Assembly (NCBI GenBank): GCA_030430205.1
Contig: JAUIGE010000034.1
Coordinates: forward strand, 1 to 64,000
Direction of reading: 5' to 3'
Length of the DNA stretch: 64,000 nt
DNA from: Bacteroidia bacterium
GTDB taxonomy: Bacteria; Bacteroidota; Bacteroidia; J057
The translations under genes and the position numbers were made by a program. Shown here one piece after another: positions 9,396 through 16,911 of the stretch (position 1 is its first letter; every line of letters begins with the position of its first letter). The notes beneath the pieces are model-generated. The model searched no databases. It saw nothing but the letters and a program-made list of their open reading frames with translations, and was not told the DNA's origin.

Positions 9396-10109
9396 ATGAA
9401 AGAACAACATATTAAATGGCATTCGCAGTGGATTTCAAGAGAGTTTGAAATGCTGGTCTTTGGTGACCGCGGATACCCACTTATTATTTTTCCAACTACT
9501 GCTGGTCAGTATTATGAAGCTAGAAATTTCCTGTTGGTTGAATCTATCCGCTGGTATGTAGAGCAGGGATTGGTTCAGGTATTTTGCCCCGATGGCATGA
9601 ATCAGGAAAGCTGGTATAACAAAGGCATTCACCCTGCCGATAAAGTACGCACACACAATGCCTACGAAAATGTCATCCTTCATGACATCGTAGAGAAAGT
9701 ACGCTGGAATACAGGTGCCGGTAAGGTAGCTGTGGCAGGTTGTAGCTTTGGCGGTTTTCAGGCAGCCAACTTTGCCTTCCGTCACCCAGGTATTGTAAGT
9801 CACCTTTTCAGCCTCAGTGGCGCTTTTGATATCCGCTCATTTATGAATGGATATTATGACCAGAATACCTATTTCAATAATCCTACAGACTTTCTGCCTG
9901 GCCTCAATGATGGCAGCCTCTGGCAGATGGATATCGTTTTGGGAGCCGGTGAGCATGACATCTGTCGTGCAGACAGCGAGCAGCTTTCGGGCATTTTGCG
10001 TGCAAAAAATGTTAAACACTGGTTGGACATTCGTCCCAATCAGGTGCATGACTGGCCGCTTTGGCGGGATCAGTTGCCGCATTATTTGTCTCGCATCAAT
10101 TTTAATTAA
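9396..10109 (+). CDS. Esterase-type alpha/beta hydrolase (first gene of ligase operon)
   Basis: 237 residues, cytoplasmic. It resembles the esterase/S-formylglutathione-hydrolase-like group. A nucleophile elbow GCSFGG places Ser117. The likely acid is Asp188 (GAGEHD) and the likely His is 218 (NQVHDWPLW), in the right order for a catalytic triad. The segment PLIIFPTTAGQYYE and FCPDGMNQESWY would form the oxyanion and substrate side. It is the first of four same-strand genes (gap 44 bp to the next) that include two ATP-grasp ligases and an amidotransferase. I infer that it hydrolyses an ester or amide of the pathway product or precursor. The substrate is unknown. Confidence 0.85.
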   Translation: MKEQHIKWHSQWISREFEMLVFGDRGYPLIIFPTTAGQYYEARNFLLVESIRWYVEQGLVQVFCPDGMNQESWYNKGIHPADKVRTHNAYENVILHDIVEKVRWNTGAGKVAVAGCSFGGFQAANFAFRHPGIVSHLFSLSGAFDIRSFMNGYYDQNTYFNNPTDFLPGLNDGSLWQMDIVLGAGEHDICRADSEQLSGILRAKNVKHWLDIRPNQVHDWPLWRDQLPHYLSRINFN

Positions 10110-10153
10110 GCGGGAATTTTTACCTCAATTTTAGACTATAAAACCTAGACATA

Positions 10154-11263
10154 ATGAAAAAAATTGGCATCTTATTCGGAAGAGAAAAGACCTTCCCACC
10201 TGCATTGGTGGATCGCATCAACAGCAAAAATGTAAAAGGCATCATGGCTGAGCCTGTGCAGATCGACAGAGTCGTACAAGGCGAAAGCTGTGGCTACGCT
10301 GTGATCCTGGACCGCATCTCTCAGGATGTACCTTTTTACCGCTCTATGCTCAAGAATGCAGCCGGTACAGGTACTGCCGTCATCAACAACCCATTTTGGT
10401 GGAGTGCTGATGAGAAATTTTTCAATAACGTATTGATGACAAAAATCGGCGTTCCAGTGCCGAAAACTGTCCTTTTGCCTTCTAACGCTCGTCCTGACGA
10501 CACCACTGAGGAGTCTTTCCGCAACCTCATGATGCCGATGGCATGGCCTGAGATGATCGAGTATATCGGCGGATTTCCTGCCTATATGAAGCCTCACTCC
10601 GGTGGAGGATGGAAGTCAGTGTACAAACTGGAAAGCATGGAAGAGCTGTTTGAAAAACATCGTGAGACGGGCCAGCTCGTCATGATGTTGCAGGAAAACA
10701 TCGACTTCACCGATTACTTCCGTTGCTACTGCATCGGCCAGAAGCATGTACACATCATGCCATATGAGCCTCGCAACCACTTCCACGAGCGTTATTTGCC
10801 TAAAACAGAAGCTGATTACCCCAAAGAGCAGATGGATCTCGTGCGCGAGACCGTGCTGAAAATCAACAAAGCGCTGGGCTATGACTTCAATACAGTAGAG
10901 CTTGCTTTCCGCAATGGTGTGCCTTATGCCATTGATTTTTGCAATCCTGCACCTGATGCTGATGATTTTTCCGTTGGTCCTGTTAACTTTGAGTGGGTGG
11001 TCGAAAATATGGCCAACTACCTGATCGAGCGCGCTCAGGCTCATGATGCTAAAAAGAACAATCTGAGCTGGGGTGAGTTTGTGAAAGGTGCTGTGGCTGA
11101 AACCACACCCAAAGCAAAAAGCACACAGAAAAAAGCAGCAGCTCCCGTGAAGAAGACAACCACAACCGCAAAGAAACCCGCAGCTACAGCTAAGAAGCCT
11201 GCGGCTTCTGCGAAGAAGGCGGCTTCTCCAGCGAAGAAAGCACCTGCTGCAAAAACCAAATAA
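10154..11263 (+). CDS. RimK-like ATP-grasp ligase with Lys/Ala-rich histone-H1-like tail
   Basis: 369 residues. Residues 1-~300 look like an ATP-grasp amide/peptide ligase: an N-terminal Rossmann-like domain (MKKIGILFGREKTFPPAL), NNPFWWSADEKFFNNVLMTKIGVPVPKT (typical pre-ATP-grasp segment), YMKPHSGGGWKSVYKL (Lys and Gly-rich loop for ATP), LQENIDFTDYFRCYCIG, and NTVELAFRNGVPYAIDFCNPAPDAD with the Mg-binding acidic/Asn residues. Residues 317-369 form a low-complexity tail of Lys, Ala, Pro and Thr (16 Lys in 53 residues; repeated AKKPA units), like histone H1 or bacterial H1-like proteins. The stop is 4 nt before the amidotransferase start. Activity inferred: ATP-dependent carboxylate-amine ligation; substrate unknown. 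Confidence 0.85.
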   Translation: MKKIGILFGREKTFPPALVDRINSKNVKGIMAEPVQIDRVVQGESCGYAVILDRISQDVPFYRSMLKNAAGTGTAVINNPFWWSADEKFFNNVLMTKIGVPVPKTVLLPSNARPDDTTEESFRNLMMPMAWPEMIEYIGGFPAYMKPHSGGGWKSVYKLESMEELFEKHRETGQLVMMLQENIDFTDYFRCYCIGQKHVHIMPYEPRNHFHERYLPKTEADYPKEQMDLVRETVLKINKALGYDFNTVELAFRNGVPYAIDFCNPAPDADDFSVGPVNFEWVVENMANYLIERAQAHDAKKNNLSWGEFVKGAVAETTPKAKSTQKKAAAPVKKTTTTAKKPAATAKKPAASAKKAASPAKKAPAAKTK

Positions 11264-11267
11264 GTTT

Positions 11268-12092
11268 ATGCAAAGATACCGGCTTGCCATTCTGGATATG
11301 AATAATGATGTGCCCAACCAGGGCATGCGCTGCATCAAAGAAATCGCCAACGATCACCTGGATCGCCTGGATTGGGACACTTTTGATGTGCGTGCAAAAG
11401 GAGAGGTGCCTGGCACCGATTATGACATCTACATATCAAGTGGCGGGCCGGGTAATCCATTGGATGGGGATGGCGACTGGGACAAACGCTACTATGCGCT
11501 GCTGGATGCACTTTGGGCATATAACCAAAACCCTGCAAACAAGCGCAAGAAGTACGTTTTTTTCATTTGCCATTCCTACCAGATGGCTTGTCAGCACTTT
11601 GGTGTTGGGAAAATTTTTCCAAGAGGGAGCCGCTCTTTTGGGGTGATGCCGGTCTTTAAGACTGAGGCCGGGAGGCAGGAGGAGTTGCTCGAAGCTTTAG
11701 GAGACCCGCTCTATGCGGTGGATGTGCGGGATTTTCAAATCCTGGAGCCCAATGAGGAGAGGCTCGAAGAGATGGGCGCTTCTATACTGGCTATCGAGCA
11801 GGAGCGCGAAAAGCCCAATTTGCCCCGCGCGATCATGGTCGTGCGCTTTTCCAATGAATTTTTTGGAACCCAGTTCCACCCCGAAGCTGATGCCGATGGC
11901 ATGAGCCGTTATTATCAATTGCCCGAAAAACGCAAGGAAACCATAGACACCTATGGAGAGGCGAAATACAACGAAATCATTGAGCACCTCAATGACCCCG
12001 ATAAGGTAGAACTTACCCGAAAAACGCTGATCCCTTCTTTTATCCTGCAAGCTATCTACGCATGGGATAGCATCCTTTCTCCAACCATTTAA
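11268..12092 (+). CDS. Class I glutamine amidotransferase-like protein
   Basis: 274 residues, a stand-alone GATase-1 domain as in GMP synthase or CobB/HisH relatives. The oxyanion segment ISSGGPGNP is at 57-64, the nucleophile is Cys101 in FFICHSYQMA, and His204/Glu206 in QFHPEAD complete the triad. It would release ammonia from glutamine, or act as a related gamma-glutamyl peptidase. The C-terminal ~60 residues (YYQLPEKRKETIDTYGEAKYNEIIEHL) extend past the normal fold. The 4-nt and 24-bp spacings to the flanking ligase genes argue for one operon and a shared pathway, perhaps supplying ammonia to one ligase. Confidence 0.88.
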   Translation: MQRYRLAILDMNNDVPNQGMRCIKEIANDHLDRLDWDTFDVRAKGEVPGTDYDIYISSGGPGNPLDGDGDWDKRYYALLDALWAYNQNPANKRKKYVFFICHSYQMACQHFGVGKIFPRGSRSFGVMPVFKTEAGRQEELLEALGDPLYAVDVRDFQILEPNEERLEEMGASILAIEQEREKPNLPRAIMVVRFSNEFFGTQFHPEADADGMSRYYQLPEKRKETIDTYGEAKYNEIIEHLNDPDKVELTRKTLIPSFILQAIYAWDSILSPTI

Positions 12093-12116
12093 TTTCTCCT
12101 CAACCAACTTCTCTCC

Positions 12117-13316
12117 ATGAAGCAAGACATCCGGAAGGCCTTCAATGAATTTTTCACTGAAGAAAAATACCAGGCCTTTATGCACGATTTGAATACGCAT
12201 TTTGACCACAAGATCAACTTTCGCGTAGCAGAAACGCCCATTTTTATCGAAAATGCCTTCAAGGAAAAGCTGATGAAAGCTTCTGCTGACATCAAGGCGT
12301 TTTTGGTGCGTCCTGATCTCAAAGAGATCACCAAAGATGCCGTGCCGGCCCGGTACAATGTGCCTGCAGAAAATGAGCATCCGCTCTTTATCGTGGTGGA
12401 CTTCGCAGTCTGCGAAGGAGAAGATGGGGAATTGATTCCCCAAATGATTGAGTTTCAGGGATGTCCATCCCTTTATTGCTACCAGGATTGGGTAGCTGCC
12501 AAGTACCGGAAGCATTTTCCGGTGATTCCGGAAAGCGCCAATCACCTCGCCAACAAGCTCGACTCCGAGCGCTATATCAACATCCTCAAAGAGGCTATCC
12601 TGGGCAACCAGCCTGTGGAGAATACCATTTTGCTGGAAATCGACCCCAGCAGCCAGAATACCTCCATTGACTTCTTTTGTCATGAGGAAAAAATAGGCAT
12701 CAAGGCCGTATGTCTCACCGACATCATCAAGGAAGACCGCAAGCTGTTTTATATGCGGGAAGGCGTGAAAACGCCGATTCACCGGATTTATAACCGCACC
12801 ATTTTTGATGACCTGATCCAGCGTACGGATCTCAATCCGGACTTCAAATTGACACAGGATGTAGATGTGGAGTGGGCAGGCCATCCCAACTGGTTTTTCC
12901 GCATCAGCAAATACACCATGCCTTTTATTGATAGCCCCTATGTGCCGAAAACGGAATTTTTGCATGAAATAAAGGAGATTCCTGCGGACCTGGAAAATTA
13001 TGTGCTGAAGCCTTTGTTTTCCTTTGCAGGAAGCGGGGTGATCTTCGATGTGACCCGGGAAGATATCGATAACATTCCGATGGAATCCCGTTCTGATTAT
13101 ATTTTGCAGAAAAAAGTCACCTATGCGCCCGTTGTGCAGGCTCCTGATGGCCTGGTGAAATGCGAACTTCGCTTGCTTTACGTCTGGCCGGAAGGCAGAG
13201 ATGCACCCATGCTGGTGACCAATCTTGCCCGCCTCAGCAGGGGAAAATTAATTGGGGTGAAATACAACAAAGACAAAACCTGGGTAGGAGGAAGCGTCTG
13301 CTTCTTTGAATCCTAA
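12117..13316 (+). CDS. Circularly permuted ATP-grasp-like ligase (glutathionylspermidine-synthase-like)
   Basis: 399 residues. I infer a permuted ATP-grasp fold from the order of C-terminal motifs: NYVLKPLFSFAGSGVIFDV (296-312; Lys298 and a Gly loop), YILQKKVTYAPVV (328-340), VKCELRLLYVW (347-357) and LARLSRGKLIGVKYNKDKTWVGGSV (370-394). These parallel the VLKP..G.GG, IAQ, RPF and N..GG.KDTWV blocks of permuted ATP-grasp enzymes. The N-terminal half (QMIEFQGCPSLYCYQDW) is unlike families I can name. It is the last gene of the 9396 operon. Its TAA overlaps the stop codon of the convergent gene. Confidence 0.75.
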   Translation: MKQDIRKAFNEFFTEEKYQAFMHDLNTHFDHKINFRVAETPIFIENAFKEKLMKASADIKAFLVRPDLKEITKDAVPARYNVPAENEHPLFIVVDFAVCEGEDGELIPQMIEFQGCPSLYCYQDWVAAKYRKHFPVIPESANHLANKLDSERYINILKEAILGNQPVENTILLEIDPSSQNTSIDFFCHEEKIGIKAVCLTDIIKEDRKLFYMREGVKTPIHRIYNRTIFDDLIQRTDLNPDFKLTQDVDVEWAGHPNWFFRISKYTMPFIDSPYVPKTEFLHEIKEIPADLENYVLKPLFSFAGSGVIFDVTREDIDNIPMESRSDYILQKKVTYAPVVQAPDGLVKCELRLLYVWPEGRDAPMLVTNLARLSRGKLIGVKYNKDKTWVGGSVCFFES

Positions 13317-14155
13317 GGCTTTTCGGCCGTCGTACTGTCGTTGGCGCCCCGGCTAATCTCTTCCTGTATAGGCTGAGTGGGGCTTTTTGTCAAAAAGAAT
13401 AGAAAATCCTTTTTGTCCTTCTCGGGATATGTGATGGATATATATTCCAATTCGCCTTTTTTGTCCCGCTCATAAGCACTGACAGAAGTAAGAATTCCAT
13501 TGATGAATTTTCTTTCCTCATGGAGTGTGCCTCTTCGGTATTGGGACTCCTGCCTGATTTCCAACGCAGGATTTTTATAGCGGATGACATGCTCCGTTAC
13601 CTGACCCACATCATTGTAAGTGAAAGCTTCTTCTCTGGTAAGCTTTTTTTCTGCAAAAAAATAGGTGCGGGCGATGCGATTTTCCTGATCATAAGTGAAA
13701 GTCTGGTAATTGCTGTAGTGGTCATTTTCCTCATTGGCAAAAATCTGTTTTACCAGCAAATTTTCCGGGCCATATATATGGTAAACATTTTGGCGAAGGG
13801 TATCCCCACCAAGTCGTTGAACTTCCCGGGAGATCAAATCTCCCTTGAAATCATAAGCAAAAAGAAGGGTTTCTATGGGTGAGCCATCTAGCTCCCTTTT
13901 TTCCTCCTTAATTACCTGAGAAAGAGGATTGTATGTCTTTTCTACATAATACGAATTGGGTTCCTCGATCAGTTCGAGTTTACTTAGCAGGCGACCGGCC
14001 CTGTCATAGAGTCTGGCAGATACGATCAAGCTGTCAGCTTGCATATCTCCTCCAATCTGACTTATCCGAATTCCCTGTATGAGCTGAGGGTTTTGTGCTA
14101 TCGAAGGAAGGTTTGCCAGCAGAGCAACGAGACAGAAAATTGTAAAAATCTTCAT
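13313..14155 (-). CDS. Secreted YD/RHS-like repeat protein, function unknown
   Basis: 280 residues from the ATG at 14155 (MKIFTIFCLVALLANLPSIAQ, a signal peptide); a more upstream ATG at 14194 would spoil it. The mature chain is a series of ~20-residue strands with the pattern 'Y.R.G.L......E', for example ARLYDRAGRLLSKLEL, YDFKGDLISREVQ, YDQENRIARTYF and YNDVGQVTEHVIRY. These resemble YD/MORN-type repeats. Location is probably periplasmic or surface. The role is not known. It is convergent with the ligase operon: the TAG at 13313-13315 overlaps the other gene's TAA. Confidence 0.75.
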   Translation of the reverse strand: MKIFTIFCLVALLANLPSIAQNPQLIQGIRISQIGGDMQADSLIVSARLYDRAGRLLSKLELIEEPNSYYVEKTYNPLSQVIKEEKRELDGSPIETLLFAYDFKGDLISREVQRLGGDTLRQNVYHIYGPENLLVKQIFANEENDHYSNYQTFTYDQENRIARTYFFAEKKLTREEAFTYNDVGQVTEHVIRYKNPALEIRQESQYRRGTLHEERKFINGILTSVSAYERDKKGELEYISITYPEKDKKDFLFFLTKSPTQPIQEEISRGANDSTTAEKP

Positions 14156-14390
14156 AGCAATAAAATAAAAAGTGGCAAATATAGGCCCATGCAAAATGGG
14201 GCGAATAGATTATGTGAGAGGTGGAATTACAGAAGGATGAATGATCTTATTCCCTTAATATCAGAAAGATAAGTCATACATGCAAACTTCGGGCCTGAAT
14301 GAAAATCCAGGCTCTGGAATGAATCAGGCGTGTAAGATTGTTTTGAGAAAAAGTTATTTTAGGTTTGGGAAAAACGGCTTATAAGTCCTT
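14156..14390. other. Gene-free stretch left of palindromic element copy 1
   Basis: Together with the element at 14391-14590 this makes a ~430-bp gene-free region. Besides the leader of the 13313-14155 gene I see no coding signal, no strong hairpin and no clear -7 box in this part. Confidence 0.5.
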
Positions 14391-14590
14391 AGGAACGGTG
14401 ACGAAATAAACTATCAGTTTCATTTTGCGCCAGGAGGTGTCATTTCGACGAGTCTTCGAGGAGAAATCTCCTGAGTTATTGACAATCAGGCTTTTAATGC
14501 ATGAGTTCAGGAGATTTCTCCTCGCAAAGCCTCGTCGAAATGACAAACTACTTGAAACAAACTGATGATTTATTTTATCGCTATCCCTTA
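14391..14590. repeat. 200-bp palindromic MITE-like element, copy 1
   Basis: The outer ends are imperfect inverted repeats (AGGAACGGTGACGAAATAAA left; the reverse complement of the right end begins AGGGATAGCGATAAAATAAA). The inner arms TCATTTCGACGAG..GAGGAGAAATCTCCTGA and TCAGGAGATTTCTCCTCG..CTCGTCGAAATGA pair almost fully, so the whole unit can fold into one long hairpin. It is about 95 % identical to 43741-43940 by eye. The right terminal TTA forms the stop codon (TAA) of the minus-strand gene that ends at 14588. There is no coding capacity, so it is a non-autonomous element or large REP-type repeat. Confidence 0.88.
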
Positions 14591-15265
14591 AGGGCGATAA
14601 TCTCTGTTGCTGATCTCAAAATCTGCGGGTAGCTCAAATTGTTCCATGGAAAATTCACGGGATGTAATATTTTTTATTGTGGTCATTACCGTAAGATCGG
14701 GGGTCTTGCGAATGATCTTTAACGGAATTCTGCCATCCAGGCCATTTACCAAAAAGAAAGGCTTTGCCCGTTTTTTTCCTTCGTAATCTGCCAGATCTAC
14801 CTGGTACTGATTCGACACAAAAAAGGTGAAATAGTCTTTGTCTTTCCTCATGTGATACACATCACAGAGGATGCCATTGACTTCTGCTGTTTTATCCGCA
14901 TACTCGGCGACAGGAGGCTCCTGCTGGTGGGTCTCCCGGTTGATGTCCGTATGGGCGGAATATTTAAACGCCTTTTTTTCAGCAACATTCACACTGTACT
15001 CTATGTCCTTTTGGTTGACATACATAAAGGTTTTGGGATATCTACCACCTTTGAGGTTGATGATATAGTTGCCCCCTTTCATGTGAATTTCCAATTCATT
15101 ATTTGCTTCATTGGTGCGGAGGTTGTCCGCATTCGGGCCGGTAAATTTCACTTCATAAGTGATAGAGCCCTCAAAAGGAGCGACTTCTGCTTCCTGAGCA
15201 AAATTGAGGTGCATAGCCATCAGGCTAAAGAGTACAAGGCTAAGAATGGATTTCAATGTTTTCAT
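14588..15265 (-). CDS. Secreted protein of GLPGLI/DUF4412-like type
   Basis: 225 residues from the ATG at 15265 (MKTLKSILSLVLFSLMAMHLNFAQ signal peptide); an ATG at 15304 gives an unlikely 13-residue extension. The mature chain starts FEGSITYEVKFTG. It then shows the periodic beta pattern of periplasmic GLPGLI/DUF4412-like proteins: GNYIINLKGGRYPKTFMYVNQKD, YSVNVAEKKAFKYS and CDVYHMRKDKDYFTFFVS. Molecular function is unknown. Its stop codon lies exactly at the border of the palindromic element, so the element may have trimmed or set its C-terminus. Confidence 0.75.
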   Translation of the reverse strand: MKTLKSILSLVLFSLMAMHLNFAQEAEVAPFEGSITYEVKFTGPNADNLRTNEANNELEIHMKGGNYIINLKGGRYPKTFMYVNQKDIEYSVNVAEKKAFKYSAHTDINRETHQQEPPVAEYADKTAEVNGILCDVYHMRKDKDYFTFFVSNQYQVDLADYEGKKRAKPFFLVNGLDGRIPLKIIRKTPDLTVMTTIKNITSREFSMEQFELPADFEISNRDYRP

Positions 15266-15410
15266 CAATTTTGATTTTCTGTTAAATACTACGCTTGCGC
15301 TCACTGCTTATTGTTCCTGAGCGAAGCCCTGTCAGCTGAGGAATGGATCAAAATTTGGAATTGTCATCCGATTCTGAAAATCCGGCCTCAAAACTTCTCC
15401 TTTTTCTCTT

Positions 15411-15608
15411 AGTACAGGACAAAAAATGAAACGCATGAATGATGAACATCCCCAAAGTCCCGAAGGGACGCCATATGCTACATATTAGGTATGGCGTCCT
15501 TTCAGGACTTCTATTGGGGGCATTTACCTTCATGGGGCTTCGCCCCATGCCATATTAAAGCGTCCCTTCGGGACTTTGGGGGACTTTCCTGAAAAATTGT
15601 CCTGTACT
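15411..15608. repeat. 198-bp inverted-repeat element with AGTACAGGACAA ends
   Basis: The terminal inverted repeats are AGTACAGGACAA (15411-15422) and TTGTCCTGTACT (15597-15608). Inside them lie CCCCAAAGTCCCGAAGGGACG and its inverse CGTCCCTTCGGGACTTTGGGG, plus a hairpin CATGGGGCTTCGCCCCATG. It is non-coding and MITE-like. The sequence is unrelated to the 14391 element. The rest of the 15266-15757 gene-free stretch shows nothing I can name. Confidence 0.75.
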
Positions 15609-15757
15609 GAACTGAACCTTTTTCTGATAAAGGCTCCTTTTTCCGATACCTTTTCCTGCCTGACCTACGTTTTTCATTCAGCAGGCTTTTTATACATTTT
15701 CAGATTATTCTGCGTAAATTTACTTGATTTTCAGCCAATTGATAAGACCATTCAACC

Positions 15758-16801
15758 ATGAAAGCTAAAGCATTTTTTGTCCTTCCTTTTTTGTTGCTCC
15801 TCTTACTGAGTGCATGCGAAGAAGATGACCTCTCGACGGTCTCCTTTGAAGACAGCAAGCTGCGATATCACCGCAGTGTCACACGTATGGAAGCCAATAA
15901 GTTGGGCCGTTATCTCAGTGAGAAAGGGTTTTTTCAAAGAGGGAAAGCACAGGAGGTAATTATTTCCAAACAAGATTACGAATACGAAGTCCTCTGGGAA
16001 GTCGATCGTGACTTTGTGCCACATCCCGAAATCTTGTCCTATTTCTATGACCTGAGGGATAGCCTGCAGCAGCAGGTCCATGAAAAAAACACCCTCCGTA
16101 TGGAGCTTTTTAGCAACGGGAACCGCTATGAGCGATGGGAGATGAGGGATAAAATACCGCCCTATTTTCAGACAGAAAAGCATGTTATTTACTACAAGGA
16201 ATCCGTGGAGTTGCCACTGGTGCAGCAGTTTGGAGAAGCCCTGGATCAGGCAGATTTTTTAAATCCTGATGGGGAAGTATTTATGCTGGAAAATGACAAA
16301 AGCTCCATATTTCTGGGCCTGGCGTCTGGTATTCGCAGATCAAATGAGTTTAAATCGCGTTTCTCAGAGTTGAGAAGCAATATGCTGCAAGTGATAAATA
16401 AGGATGCCAGGTTGATTTTTGAAATCAGAGATCCTATGCTCGATGCCATCGAGGAGTCCATTTCTGCTCCATTTTACCCCAATTCTACTTCTGCCAACGG
16501 CATCAGAATCAAGTACGATGAGAGCATCAGCAGAGACGATATCCGCATTCTGCGGGATTTTATCCAGTTCAAACGTATGCAAAGCCCCGAGTGGATTGTT
16601 TTCATACAGACAGATGAAGGCGAGGGAGACCGCTACAAATTGATCATTCCTGTGGATGACATAAATAACCTGGAAGAGATCGAAATCGCCAAGAATTTTG
16701 CCAGAGCGATGAGCCCGCGCCTGCGCAACAGCTATATAGATGTGGAGCTGCTGGATGAAAAGAACGATAACAAAAAGCTGATCAAAGCTGAAAGCTTGTA
16801 G
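15758..16801 (+). CDS. Outer-membrane or periplasmic lipoprotein, function unknown
   Basis: 347 residues. The signal peptide has a lipobox (FLLLLLLSAC, Cys20) followed by acidic residues EEDD, as in surface-exported Bacteroidota lipoproteins. The rest is charged and mixed alpha/beta with no membrane segments; repeated motifs are not obvious. I do not recognise a family. A strong intrinsic terminator follows at 16865-16907, so it is probably a monocistronic unit. Confidence 0.8.
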   Translation: MKAKAFFVLPFLLLLLLSACEEDDLSTVSFEDSKLRYHRSVTRMEANKLGRYLSEKGFFQRGKAQEVIISKQDYEYEVLWEVDRDFVPHPEILSYFYDLRDSLQQQVHEKNTLRMELFSNGNRYERWEMRDKIPPYFQTEKHVIYYKESVELPLVQQFGEALDQADFLNPDGEVFMLENDKSSIFLGLASGIRRSNEFKSRFSELRSNMLQVINKDARLIFEIRDPMLDAIEESISAPFYPNSTSANGIRIKYDESISRDDIRILRDFIQFKRMQSPEWIVFIQTDEGEGDRYKLIIPVDDINNLEEIEIAKNFARAMSPRLRNSYIDVELLDEKNDNKKLIKAESL

Positions 16802-16864
16802 AAGAAAAGCAGCTGTTTGCTGAAAGTAAGCGGCAGCTTGTTCAAAATATTTGCCCGCTTAGGG

Positions 16865-16907
16865 AAGGTTTGCTAAACTGCTTTTGTTTAGCAAACCTTT
16901 ATTTTTT
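16865..16907 (+). terminator. Intrinsic terminator between lipoprotein and LytS-type kinase genes
   Basis: AAGGTTTGCTAAAC (16865-16878) and GTTTAGCAAACCTT (16886-16899) make a perfect 14-bp stem with a 7-nt loop, followed by ATTTTTTA. The T-tract ends 4 nt before the ATG of the kinase gene at 16912. Confidence 0.85.
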
Positions 16908-16911
16908 AGCA

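Noticed and set aside
11697-12965. 422-residue minus-strand frame under the amidotransferase and ligase genes
   Set aside because: It covers the junction of two real plus-strand genes, and the translation shows no family features.
14039-14272. 77-residue plus-strand frame
   Set aside because: Overlaps the start of the secreted-repeat gene on the other strand and has no recognisable content.
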